DNA of 64,000 nt from Anticarsia gemmatalis (lineage: Eukaryota; Arthropoda; Insecta; Lepidoptera; Erebidae). The position numbers and the translations under genes were made by a program. Positions within the stretch are counted from its first letter, which is position 1; each line of letters starts with the position of its first letter. Positions 45,101-57,430 of this stretch are shown here, in pieces. The notes beneath the pieces are model-generated. The model was not told the origin of the DNA, searched no databases, and saw only the letters and a list, made by a program, of their open reading frames with translations. The DNA lies in the NCBI RefSeq assembly GCF_050436995.1, contig NC_134751.1, forward strand, positions 9,052,001 to 9,116,000, in the 5' to 3' direction.

Positions 45101-48100
45101 ATGCTGAGGTCGTTGTTCGTGGCTTTAGCCATTTCGGCTGTATTTGCTGGAGTTCCGACGCCTGATGAGACGAGGCGGCTTATGGACAGACTTTCTGAGG
45201 CTGAGCATTTCAAAAATGAACATCATAATAAGCAGTATGATCACGATGCGTTTTTAGGGGAGGATCAGGCAAAAACATTCGATCAACTGCCCCCTGAAGA
45301 AAGTAAGAGGAGACTAGGGTAAGTTATAGAAATTTTATTATTTATACTGTAACTTTTAGTAGATTATATAAAATATATTAATTTTATTTATCATATGATC
45401 ATGTAGACCTCAAAAGTTCTAAAGTAATCAGCCAAAAGACCTTTACTTGTATTAGAGCAGTATGCAGATGCCCTAAATTCTCTTTTTTAACTGTTCCCAT
45501 CAAATAACTATGTTGTAGTACATAATCATTTTAATTTACAATATGACTAAATGTAATTTTTACTACTTCATGCTGGACTTGCTGCAAAATAATTAACTTT
45601 TTTATGATGCCATAATAAATTTCTATGTAAAGTTGTAATTGAGTATGACTTAATAGTAATTAATATAAAAATAAACATTACTAATAAGATTAGCATTAGC
45701 TAATTGTTGCTTTTCAATCTTCATGTAGATACAATACTTTTAGGTAATTGCCTCAGCTTTAGTAAAATAGTTTTTTAAACAGACAGGTATAAATGCATTT
45801 GTGGTTTGCATAGTCCTAAGGTTCTTATGGTGCATAGGTGTTCAAACTTTTATGGAATACTGCCCCTTTTTTAAAAGTCATAATAAATTCCAGCACCACT
45901 TTCACAGAATAGTTTACCAACTTTACTTTATCCTCCTGCCTACATCTGTACTACAAACAGGACATAAGACCGGATAAATTTCAAAAAAATATTTTGCCGC
46001 TTTTTAAACTGGTAGTCCCAAAAGATTTAGATGGTGACATCTATCGAATATCTAGGTTACTAAATATAGGTAAATGTCAATTGCTGTGTGGTTCCCTTTT
46101 TGCGTAATGGCGACGGAAGATGGACGTGTGTCGGTGGGTACCCACAGTGGTACGTTAATCGATTTGAATCTTACTGAAATGTTGGTTCTTATTGGATTTT
46201 ATGCGATAATTAATTAATTAAAACTATACAATGATGAAGTGCACTGGTAGTTTGATATAATTTTATAAAATATTCAATACACCATGATTTTTTGTTTTAT
46301 GTCCTTTGCAGAGGACAAATGTAGACAATAAAAGTTTTAGTAGTAAGACTTCTGATGTACTTTATGAAGTACATAAGTACATATTTCAACATATTTGTGG
46401 CTATATCAGACAATGCCATAGCTTTTTGACCTTGCCGTGGTAAATGCATGGCTGCATTATCGCATTGTTCAGGTTGAAAAGGGTGCGGATTAGAGAAATG
46501 TCATTCAGCTGAGCTAATATAAGTTGGATTTAGCTTATTTCGGATAATGAAGTAAGAGATGACGACTATGAGGATGACGATGAGTACGAGGAAATGGAGT
46601 CTAAACACAAGAGGGAGAGAGAAAGCCGTACAAAAGCTGCTGCATATTTTTTTCATGGAGAAAAACAGTCGTGATGTAGAAAGAGTGGATGTCATAAAAA
46701 AAAAAACACTTTCTTTTGCAAAAAAATGTGCGGATATTTTTGTTTCACGCCAAACAAGAATAGTTTTTTCGATTTCCACCAAAACATAGAGTAGTATATT
46801 GGTAAAGGTATTAATGAAACTTGATTGATCCGTTAATTATGTTCCTAATTAACGACTAATAAGATATTAAGAATTGTTGAAGATGAGAAAAGTTTAATTC
46901 TGATAGTTTTGTTTGAAATAAGTTTTCCTTTGTTTTATTTTCAACTTTGTGAGACGGACATACAATTCTGACTATTAAAAACATGTTTAATTTGTGTTAT
47001 ATTCCTATCCAAAACCCATTGTTTACCTTAAAACTAGTCTATGTCCTACATAAATCACATAGTAATATAGTCACTTTGTCCTACATAAAGGACATAGGGA
47101 AAAACCGATTTTCCCCATGAAGGAATTTTTTTACTATTTTTCCTGTATATTATATCCTATTGTCAACGTTATACTAAAATTTCAACAGCATACTCCAAAA
47201 AAAGGTACCCTGGTAGGCAGGAGGATAAATTTATACGTAATAGTTATAAAATAGGAACCAATTTTAATTCCTTATTTACTATTTGTCGTTACCGCCCCTC
47301 ATAAAAAGCTTCAGAGCCACCTACTTGAAATTTATTTTATTTGCTTAGATTAGACTTTATGTATTTATTTATTGAATGGATGGTAAAACTAGTTTCATAG
47401 TTGTTCAACTCAATTAAGCGTCTATGTTAAGCTTTGATAAAGCCTGATTTGTAAGTTAAATTCTTCATAACTATATTCAAGTAGGTCATATAAAGTAATA
47501 AAACTCTTTATATCAAACTTCTAGAACATGTTAACTTCCAATTTCCCTCATAAGATAATCTTGTGTCAATGATCTCACCCACACTCTATGTGGGTTAGTT
47601 TAACTAGCAGATAACATCTGTGTACACAGTCATGTGTTATACTGTGACGTTTTGCTTACTGTTTAATGATAATGGAATTTGATTATGTGAACAATTTTAA
47701 TGAACATGGTATTGGTAATTGAAATGTGTATAAAAATTCTGAAAACATATTTGCCTCTTATTGCATCCTTAAAAAAAATGTGTTGTACTGTTGACTTAAG
47801 TTGAGTTTTGACTATTGGATGTTCATTATTCTTGAGATATAATATTTGAATTACGTTTTATATTTGTTCTAATTAATGATTTCAATAATTTTCTTTTCAT
47901 AAGAAGCATTATTTTTAATTTCGATGTAAACAGACAGGAACAATTTTATCAATGCTGTAAATAAGATCCTTTCACAATTAGGTACTCCCGATCGGAATGC
48001 TTGTTCTAAAGAGGCAATTTCCCAAAGATTTGGGTTATTTATGGGTTGATTAATCTTAGAAAATGTAACAGTAAAGTGAATTGTGACTTTGTTTTGCTGC

Positions 48101-51100
48101 AAAACTCTTGACTTTGAATTGCATGTTTTACAAACAATGGCCTGTAATTAAAGTGACATTACCACCAAGCAAATGTTGCCTTCAGTTAATATTTACTTTT
48201 TATGTATAACTCTTAATTGAAGTATTATGTTATGTTACTATTTTATTATTAAAAAAAAAGTGATTATCTCAAATTATTATCTATGTGAATAAAAATAGAA
48301 CAGATACATTATCATAGAGTAGAATTTCAGTTACTGATATGTACTGGGCACTGGGCAGTCTATCCAATAGATAAATTGACAGATGTCCAATGATAACAAT
48401 CTTCCAGTTTAACTTTCGTAAAATGTTTCAAACATTTATAGATTAATAAAAATATATATATAAATAAAAGTCTTTGCATTGTTTGTATTATTGTACCAGG
48501 AGTTCATGAAACCAAATCCCTACAGAGTTGGTTTGTCTGTTCCGATGTACATACTTAAAAACTACTACACCTATAATATATTGGAGTTTTAGTCATATAG
48601 TGTTATAATTACGTTAAGAATTATGTAGATTATTTAAACTCTTATTTTATTGTTGAAGATGTTAAAAAACTGCAATTAGGTTTCGAGTTCAGGCAGAATA
48701 ATGTCTGCCGGGTTCGCTAGTTCATATATTTTATCGTACAGTGTACGAAAAAGCGGTGATTAAACTGCATTCACAAACATACTCAATATTAATCAACCGT
48801 TCATAAAAACCTCGTATCACAGTTCAGTGACCCCATTATCTCGTGCTGTAACAGTTATTCAATGGATGTTTCTAGAATCATTGTGGACAAGATTGATGGT
48901 GACAAGGATGGGTTTGTGTCGCTCGTGGAACTGAAAGACTGGATCAAGTACACACAAAAGCGGTATATCACTGAAGATGTTGAGAGACATTGGAAGCAGC
49001 ACAATCCTAATAATGATGAACTTATTCCTTGGGAGGTAAGCTCTTCACATTATGTTTTCAACATGGAAGTTTGAGTTCTCGGTTGGGCGAAATTGTGGAT
49101 TTTTCTATAGTGTTCAAACAATGACGATTAAATATAATTTTGCGGATATTTATGATATTTTTATATGTCGTCTTATCAATTGCGATTGCTTGACCTCAAA
49201 TTCAATTCAGGGTTCAAAGTTTTCATTCAATGATTTAAGATCTTGTTTCATATTTTTACAAATAGACAAAGTGTGGCCCTGCTCATCAGTCTTGAAGAAA
49301 TTCCTCCTCTTTTTATTAGTATAGAATACACATACAGTAATAAAATATATGAAACCTAGCCAAGTTTGCAAGTTTTATGTCAAACGCCTAAAAGTCTAGA
49401 AGTTTCAGTAACGACGTCGTATGTCGGTCACTGATCTAACTGTTGACCTCTAAAACATATGCAAGGTAGTCGCGAATGTTCCCCACTGGACCACCTGACC
49501 TATATCCCAGTGAATGATGTCACATGTTATCAATAATTCACGAATATCAAACCATATGACCATTCTCATTATCATTTATGAGTATTCCATATCGCGCGGT
49601 TAAATATTAATAAGCGCTACAGACGAATAATGATTGAAAATGTTGGTTTAAAAGATGTCATTGAATTATAAGCTCGTGATTTATGAATTTTATGAAACAT
49701 AGGGCCTGTACTACGATCTTCATTTTGTTGCTGCGGTCTATTGTAATTCAGATAGGATAGTTCGCAATCCTGTAAATCTCAAATACTGGAAATATAAACA
49801 TTATTATTACAGTAACTGGAAACTTAAAAATACTTCAAGGAAAAGTTTCTGTGAAATAAAAGAAATACATAAATAAAATTGTTTTCAAGATTTCCGTAAT
49901 TAATTGTAATACTTGTTTCTTCTACAGACATACAGAAAGAATGTGTACGGATTCATGGATGAGATGGACCCTAAAGAGCTGAAAACGCCCAACAGCGAAG
50001 GCTTCACTTACACCAGCCTCTTGAAGAGAGACAGAAGGAGGTGGATGTATGCTGGTAAGTAACTAAAGGAATTATCCTATTTATAGAGTATTTCTAGCTT
50101 ATCCTTTAAGCAGGATTTTTAAACCATATATTTTTGCAAAATCTCTTTTATTGATTTTTATCTATCGTGAATTCTCTTATACGCGATTTATGCGTAAAGG
50201 TTTACAGTACCTTTTTTTCTTTATCTTTGTCTATGGCTAGAGTAGTGTTTTGAAAATGAAATTTTAAGTAGAACACTTTTTGAAACTTTCTCCACTTGAG
50301 TTTGTACTGATCGTATATTTTCCTCATAAGTAGAAAATGATCAAACTCTACATTTTATCCTTACCAATGGATTACAGATTTTTATACTTTTGAAATGTCT
50401 TTGCAGATGCTGACCAGAACGACTCATTGAACAGGACTGAGTTCGCCGCTTTCCTTCACCCTGAAGATCACTCCGACATGAGAGACGTCGTCGTTCTGGA
50501 GACCATGGAGGATATTGATCAGGATCAGGTAGCATTTTACTTATTCTTTAAATCAGACATGCAGGTCCATATTGTTATAAATACAATATTATATTCTATA
50601 CATTAATAAAATACTATAAACAATAAACACTATATTCAAAATGACACATAATCTAGGTGTCGTCTGACGCGTGGTGTCGGATAGCCATCCTCTGTACCGT
50701 CGGAACTCAACACCTCTTGGCCCAAATCTATGCTATCATCGCACATATTTATTTATACACACGCTCTCTTCACTGGTGTATCTATGTTGCGTTTTTTAAC
50801 AACGCTCGAGGTGTAAATTCTTCTACCCAAACATTTAGATAGTTTTGTTTTTATGCAACTTACCTAGAGAACGTTGAAACTTAACTTATACTTAAGTTAT
50901 AAATATCTGGTGCCCTCAATGTTTTATTTTTTTTCGAAAATGACACCGACTTTTGTTGCCACTAGTTAAGATTAAATATCAGTTTTCTCGTAGATGATAA
51001 TAATCGTAGGAAATGGACCATTGTGGCCAGTATGCGTAGGCGTTAATATCCTGAGAGTTTGATTACGCTCGGCTATTTGTGCATTGTTTTAGTTAGATAC

Positions 51101-52629
51101 AGTTGTTGGCACTGCTTCCGAGAATAGATCTATGAAACATTTAAAAATCAGGATACTTAAAGGGAACTTGCAGGTTCCTTTATTGGTTTATTAAAGATTT
51201 CATGTTAACAAAGATCATCACTGCCTAATAATGCATGCTTTTTACTAAATATATACAATTTATTATTTGCTCGTTTCTTACACAAAAATCCACATTACAA
51301 GACTCCATCCTTGGTCACATAGTCACACCGTAAGCTTATGACAACCCGCGGTAGTACTGACACCTGCCACTAGATGGCAGTATACGCAGTTCTAATGATT
51401 CTGCACACCCCGGATCCGGTTAGCGCCACATGTAAATCTTCTTAGAAAATTGTACGCTATCTTTGAAAATAAATATAATAATAATGTACCATTTGCAGGA
51501 CGGCAAGGTGTCAATAGACGAGTACATCGGAGACATGTACAAGCCCGAAGATGGTGAGGACGAAGAGGAGCCCGACTGGGTCAAACAAGAGCGTGAACAG
51601 TTCGCCGGTTACAGGTGAATACTAATATTCATTTAGGTTTGTCTATGAACCACATAATGTTTTTGGTCACTCTTTATCCCCCTACCTCCTTCCTAGTGTC
51701 CTATATGTAGTGAAGTCTTAGACTAAGCAACTCGTCCTCATTACAAAATCAAGTGTATATTTTGGTACACCAATAAATAAAAAAAATCTTACATAATTTT
51801 CATTGACAACATAATTTTTACAGTATACGTATGGATTTTCAGTTTGAAGTGTCGTATAATTATTCAGTCAAAAAAACAAACTCACGCCCGTCCCCTATTT
51901 TATCCTCACGTGGTTTATTAAGGGACTCTTACAGAAACGGGAATCAGGTATACTTATTTTGGTTTGAGACATGTCATGAAACAAATCATGGCAATTGTAA
52001 TTCATGGGTAGCAACAGTATTTAGTTCATCGCCCAATTGCTATTCTATTGAATACACCTTTGCCCTGTTTATTGTTGTTCCAATAAACGAGTAAGGTGCG
52101 TGCGTAAATAAAGTTGTTCCAGTTTAAATGACATTGAGACACTGTTTGGATACTATTGCGGCACCGTACTAAAAGGACATTGACACTATTAAATCAATAA
52201 AGATAGTCGAGTCTTTGGCGGTTCAGACAAAGTTTGATAACTAACTTTGCGCAATTTTTTATGCTTCGGATACTAAACATTTTCGTCCCTAAATTTAATT
52301 CTGTTACATTTTTGTCTGCTGTACTAAATATATAGTAGAAGCGCATTAGAACTTGTTTTTCGAGGGCCGAAACCACATCATTTATGTATATAATCATTTG
52401 CAGAGACACAAACAAAGACGGCTTCATGGACGCCGACGAAGTAAAAGACTGGATTGCACCACCAGAGTTTGACCACGCTGAAGCAGAGGCCCGACATTTA
52501 GTGTTCGAGGCCGACACTGACGCCGACGAAAAACTTACTAAAGCAGAAATTCTAGACAAATATGACCTATTCGTAGGTTCCCAAGCGACTGACTTTGGTG
52601 AAGCGCTAGCACGCCACGATGAGTTTTAA
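45101..52629 (+). CDS. scf: Calumenin/reticulocalbin (CREC) family ER calcium-binding protein
   Basis: Exons 45101-45318, 48855-49035, 49928-50054, 50407-50528, 51499-51614 and 52404-52629 join in phase to 329 residues. A signal peptide (MLRSLFVALAISAVFA) and a C-terminal HDEF retention signal place it in the ER lumen. Six EF-hands follow in order: DGDKDGFVSLVE; a degenerate NPNNDELIPWE; DADQNDSLNRTE; DQDQDGKVSIDE, split across exons 4/5; DTNKDGFMDADE; and DTDADEKLTKAE. This is the CREC family (calumenin, reticulocalbin; insect supercoiling factor scf), low-affinity calcium binders of the secretory pathway. Hand 3 contains overlapping NDS and NRT sequons. AATAAA at 52800-52805 and 52853-52858. 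Intron 1 (3.5 kb) contains inverted-repeat DNA. The exon 2 boundary gives GYSMDVSRII before hand 1; a slightly different acceptor is possible. Confidence 0.93.
45927..47229. mobile_element. Probable 1.3-kb TIR element in intron 1 of the calumenin-like gene
   Basis: A 17-bp perfect inverted repeat TTTATCCTCCTGCCTAC (45927-45943) pairs with 47213-47229. No clear target duplication is seen. The interior has a short acidic-then-basic frame (EVRDDDYEDDDEYEEMES, from about 46545) that stops at about 46672, and an internal inverted repeat around CTATGTCCTACATAAA (47038 onward). It is probably a decayed DNA transposon; family unknown. Confidence 0.5.
48690..48720 (+). mobile_element. Helitron-like 3' terminus
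   Basis: A GGCAGA...TCTGCC hairpin lies just before CTAG at 48717-48720, followed by T. This is the standard Helitron 3' end (hairpin then CTRR). The element body probably extends left to about 48470, but I could not fix the 5' TC end. It lies in intron 1 of the calumenin-like gene. Confidence 0.5.
51367..51380 (+). promoter_or_regulatory. Perfect CTCF-consensus match in an intron
   Basis: CCACTAGATGGCAG fits all 14 positions of the vertebrate CTCF core CCASYAGRKGGCRS. It sits in intron 4 of the calumenin-like gene in a GC-richer patch (51330-51440). A chance perfect match in a window of this size is unlikely but possible. Function is inferred. Confidence 0.45.
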
Positions 52630-54826
52630 AAATAGGCCTACATTTTTCAGGAACATTGTTTGTATTAGATAGACTTTTGTACCCAAAATCAATTTCCTTT
52701 CTCTTTGTAACAATATATTTTCTATGGAAAAAAAGTCCACTATATTATTGTTATATGCAGTTTGCATACTATTGCGATGATGCAGCTAGAAATATTATAA
52801 ATAAAATCATTAGCACTAAGTACATTTGAATCATTCTTTTCAATGCTGCATAAATAAAATATACACTAGGACCAGCTATCATTCCTTTTACTATATTAGA
52901 GACAATAAGAGAACTTATGATGACTTAAGCTATAGGAAGTTGTGTAAGTCATAATAATTGTTATTTGAATTAATACACACATCCAGTAAGAGTACTAAGC
53001 AAGTAAACATTCATTGTGTATCATGTAAAAAGTTCATTATACGTAGCATTAAGCAGCTAGTATTTTAAGAAATCCATCAAACAGTGTTTTTGAGTAATAA
53101 ATAATTAAGTACATTAGATGTGATAAAATTGTTTTGAGGCTGGCAACATCTCCAGCACAGATTAACAAGATTAATTAATTAATTATTTTAATATTTTTGA
53201 TCTGTTAAAATGCATTTTTACGCTCAGTATATTTTCTTAAAAGTGTTTTTTAGCCATAATAGAATCTCGTGGCATTATCTGAAATATTTTTTAACTTAGT
53301 GTTAAGTTTCTTAGTTTCTAACAAACAGACCAAAGTTTTCAATTTAATAATAACGCAATTGTATTGCTTTATATGGTTTTTGGAATAAACATGAGTTTCA
53401 TTGGATGAGAAATTTTATATTAAATATATTATATATTTGCATTTATTGTATAAGACTTATATGATTTATATTTTTAGGAAAAAGAGTAAAGGAAGGTTTC
53501 TTTTGTTCATGTGACTTTGATGACGCAAATAGAAAAAATATAGCCAGCTAAAACGTACCACATAGCAAATGGCTATTGCAGCATTATGTTCTGAATTATA
53601 CCAGATCATATTAATTGTACGTGAACATTTTGGAGTAACGCTTCCTTTACTGTGCAAGCAATTGGTACTTACAAAAAGTGATAGAACATTGTAATTCGCT
53701 AGTGTCATTATAGCAATAATTGAAGAAATTCTAACAAAATTGTGTTCATTCTTCAACTAGCTCGCAATTAAGTACAATAATCTAATAACAATGTTATAAT
53801 ATCGCTTTATTTGAATCAAAATAAAATAATTTTTCAATTTATTTTTGACTTTGATTCTGTATTGATATTCCAGGACCGCGTTTCTCTACCACTATCGACT
53901 ACCAACAACCGATCGATGAAGTCAACAATGTACTCATCAGAGAAGCGTCAATGCTATTCATCGACTAAGTATTAAGTGCGTGTGTTAAATGCTTACGCCA
54001 CGAACGTCATAGGATCGCGCAGCAAAAAAAAGTTTCGAGTCCCACAAAACAAATGTCCCTATAAACCATGATTTAGCAACTTCATCAGCACAGAATGTGA
54101 GTTAAATGGTTATAATGAAAAGTTCACTTGAAACAATAATTATACTTCAGTCTACATGTTTTAAATCGAATTATCGTTCAGTACCAACAGAGCGTTAATA
54201 ACATGTCGGAATTTAATCATCCGTTCAGGAACAAGCCGAAACTTGTAACGAAAATTTCCATACATTAATGAGAAAATACTAAAATGCTCATTGGATTGCT
54301 TGTTTAAAGTTGTCGAGGATTCCATCAGGCGTGCGTTATGCCGTAGGCGGGTAATTAATTGATCGGTATGACGAAACCAGTCAGGCGAACTCCCGATTAT
54401 TTTATTTGCAGCATTTAATTTTCCTAGTTTAAACATCTTCTCAATAAAAACGCTGTTTTAGCAGTACAAGGTATAACAATGTTCACAAATACAAACAAAA
54501 AAGATAATATACTTATCTTTTCTCATACGGATCTACAATAATTCATTTCTTTAAACTATTGTCGTAGTTCCAACATGTAAGTATTTCTTTCCCCGCTACA
54601 CGTAATTAGGTTGTTTGAGGGGAGCGAATGTGATGATGAGTTAGCCTTAACATAATGTGTTATTTTTTCCTATAGAATAACTTTTTGATTTGAATATTAA
54701 TGAGCAGCTTAATAAAATATTGCCTAAGATTTTGCGACTCGGTTTTACCATTTAGTGCAACACAAATTAAAACTGAATCTGAAGTAATTTAAATGTTACT
54801 ATGTTTATAGCAAAATTAGCTACCTA
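52630..54826. other. 3' UTR of the calumenin-like gene and following intergenic DNA
   Basis: Polyadenylation signals at 52800 and 52853. The rest is AT-rich. One isolated exon-like segment (53874-53968) is preceded by a good acceptor and ends in a stop, but has no partner exon. No other gene is seen. Confidence 0.45.
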
Positions 54827-54830
54827 TGTA

Positions 54831-55632
54831 CTGCCGTCGTAAATGTAAACACAGTAACTTAAGTTACTGTGTTTATAGTTTGTTTAGTTCTTTGGAATCA
54901 GGAGACCGCGGGCTATTTGAGAAAGTTTTCGGTTTGTTTGTACGATGGATAGTTACCGAAATACATTAAATAAAAACACAGTATTTTTACAAAAAAAACA
55001 TTTTTTTTAATAAAAAATACAGTATCTGTGTTATTTTAAATTAAATAACAGTATTTCACTACTAACTGTGTTTTTTTAACGTGAATAGATTTTAATTTTT
55101 CTTTTTTTGCTTGATTATAACACGGCTTCTTCAGTTACTGTGATTGCGTATAAAATATTGTTCAAAGATAAACAACAAATACTTGAATAAATCACAGTAT
55201 CTCATTTACTGTATTACTGATTTTATACGTTTTTCTAAGAAACATAGTTATAACACAGTATGTACATACTTACTGTGTCGTAATTCCCCTAATGTTAATA
55301 TCTTTACAAAGTTACAACACAGTAATAGGTAAAACTTGGTTACAACACAGTAACCGTTGAGTTACCGTGTTGTAACTTAAAAAAGAAAAAAATATTATAT
55401 TATTACCCTAGCTTAAAACACATTATCTAATTTTATTATTTATACAATAATAATATACTAGATATATATATACAGAATCAAAGATTTAACTATATACTAA
55501 CATTAAAAGTTGCATGAAATAATATACAATAATTAGTATCTTCATGAGAGCAAAAATTAACCATTAAACTTCAACCGCGTTTTTCTCAAAACGCATATTT
55601 TGAAGTTACTGTGTTTAGATTTACGACGGCAG
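54831..55632. mobile_element. Palindrome-rich TIR element (802 bp)
   Basis: Inverted ends beginning CTGCCGTCGTAAAT match over about 29 of 30 bases, flanked by TGTA on both sides (54827-54830, 55633-55636). The interior is built from repeated AACACAGTA / TACTGTGTT units forming several local palindromes. No coding frame is present. Non-autonomous; a 4-bp duplication does not let me name the superfamily. Confidence 0.8.
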
Positions 55633-55957
55633 TGTAAGTATTTCACGTTATAAAAACACGAGAGCCCGTCCTAATTAACAATAATAATATTAGAAGATAT
55701 TCAATCAATCAATATAAATTAGCCGCATTATTTCATCAGCTTATTTGTCAATTACGCAAATGAACTGAACCAATTTGCGTTTAATTTTGCAGCCTGATAC
55801 TGGAAGCTTGTCATAATAATGAAGATATTATATTATTTATTTTTCGTTGATATGTGTCCAAATGTACCTACGCGTTACGTCCGATTCGGTAATTGAGCCT
55901 TACCTCGTAATCAGTAGTCATCAGGTGAACTAGATACTGTTAGGACATAATGAAGTA

Positions 55958-56310
55958 TGAAGTACTTCCGTCGCCCACAGGAGAGGTGAGGTTCCCAAGA
56001 TAGGTGATGGGCGGGTGGTGTCACGTCCATCGTCTATGGTGTTTGATGCCGTCACTATCCACCCAGGCGGCATCACCCAGGGTAGGGCCCCCCTACAGGG
56101 GGCGAGCCGCGCATGGCGTGCGTCTTGCGGTACTAGCTTATTGCGGTTATCCCGGCGCACGTCTTTGCGGAAGCGGTTGGACACTCGTCAGGTTTTTAGT
56201 GGGCTCTACGGCGGACCACATACCCCGCTTGCGCAGTCCCAGTGCGACGGGGACCTAGCCGGTGGGTCGACTTACAGCGACCCCGATTGGTTTCCCTGAC
56301 GAAAAAAAAA
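55958..56310 (+). mobile_element. Retroposon with A-tail and 16-bp target duplication
   Basis: A GC-rich 353-bp unit ending in an A-run (56302-56310) is flanked by perfect direct repeats AGGACATAATGAAGTA (55942-55957 and 56311-56326). A stretch reading RLAVL...PGAR and the TTTTTAGTGGG block resemble the copy at 4767-4966 in the opposite orientation. Long open frames here are by-products of GC richness or remnants of a retroelement, not a host gene. Confidence 0.85.
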
Positions 56311-56326
56311 AGGACATAATGAAGTA

Positions 56327-57430
56327 AAAAAAGGAAGCAGGCTAACAGTAGGTAGGTACTGTAAAAGTCGTAAAATTAACCTAAAAACTATCTTTAGATA
56401 TTATTTCAGAACTTCAGGTTGTAAGGAACAAAAAGCAAAGCCGACATTTACCCAATTTCCATACATATCAGATTCAAAATGAATTCGCAACAAAACGTCA
56501 AAACACCAGAGACGTCGAAGCAAAGACGTACCACAATTATTTACTTTGCAGATGCAAATTACAAGTACTGAAAATTTACGCTTACGAATACGTAGCCAAT
56601 ATTCCGTCGCGTATTTTCGCTACGCCGTAAAACCAACCGCGTTCTCCTTACATATTTTTGCATACTTATATTGTGACAGTAATATCTTGGTTCATATAAG
56701 ATGGCGAATTTGTATGATAATTTTCATTTTGCATTCACTCCAGTTATTCTTCTTCGCGGTATGTTTTGGATGGCGCTCCAGGGAAATTCAGCGGTTTTGT
56801 CGCGGCCGCTTACCACAGATACAATATGTTTACTAGAAAGTAGGCTCCGTTAATGTCGTTACACGCTATATAATCCTGGATAACTGCGAATGTGGTCCGC
56901 TAAACTGCTATTTTCATCCCACAAATGAGTGTTGGTCAAACCTCTAAATAACTTTTTAGCACCTGAAACCGTTTTACGCGTGACCGAGTGATTTAAGCTT
57001 GCCCTTCGTAATCTACCCTCTAAACGAGTTTCTAACCAAAACTCGGTAATTGTTTCCGGGAACTGCGTCGCGATAAATCAACTCTGTATAAAAAAATGAC
57101 TTTCCTTTTTCCCCACAGTCAAACAAAATAGGTAACCATAGCTCCATCTTTTATTTGTAATTCGAGTACCTACTTATGTTGTAAATTATAAGTAACCAGG
57201 TAATAAAAAACGGATTTGTAAATATTACACGGCTTCTACTAATATGTCTTCTTATGCAAATATATGAATCTACAATACTAAACGCAAGCTAAGAGACTCG
57301 AGAAGACTGCTCGGCTTTTCAGTTGAATGTCTTATTGTCAATGCTATTAAAAATGAATCGGCTTTTTTTTTGTTCCATTTCTGTAACGTTATAAGTAATT
57401 ATGTAATGTCGTATCTAGTAAGATTCAACG
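56327..57430. other. Non-coding stretch
   Basis: About 1.1 kb of mixed AT-rich sequence with short frames only. Nothing recognised. Confidence 0.4.

Noticed and set aside
51831..52094. 87-codon frame between calumenin exons 5 and 6
   Set aside because: Lies in the intron, breaks the EF-hand reading and has no splice-compatible phase.
56004..56299. Overlapping GC-rich frames of 84-94 codons
   Set aside because: They sit wholly within an A-tailed retroposon flanked by target duplications.
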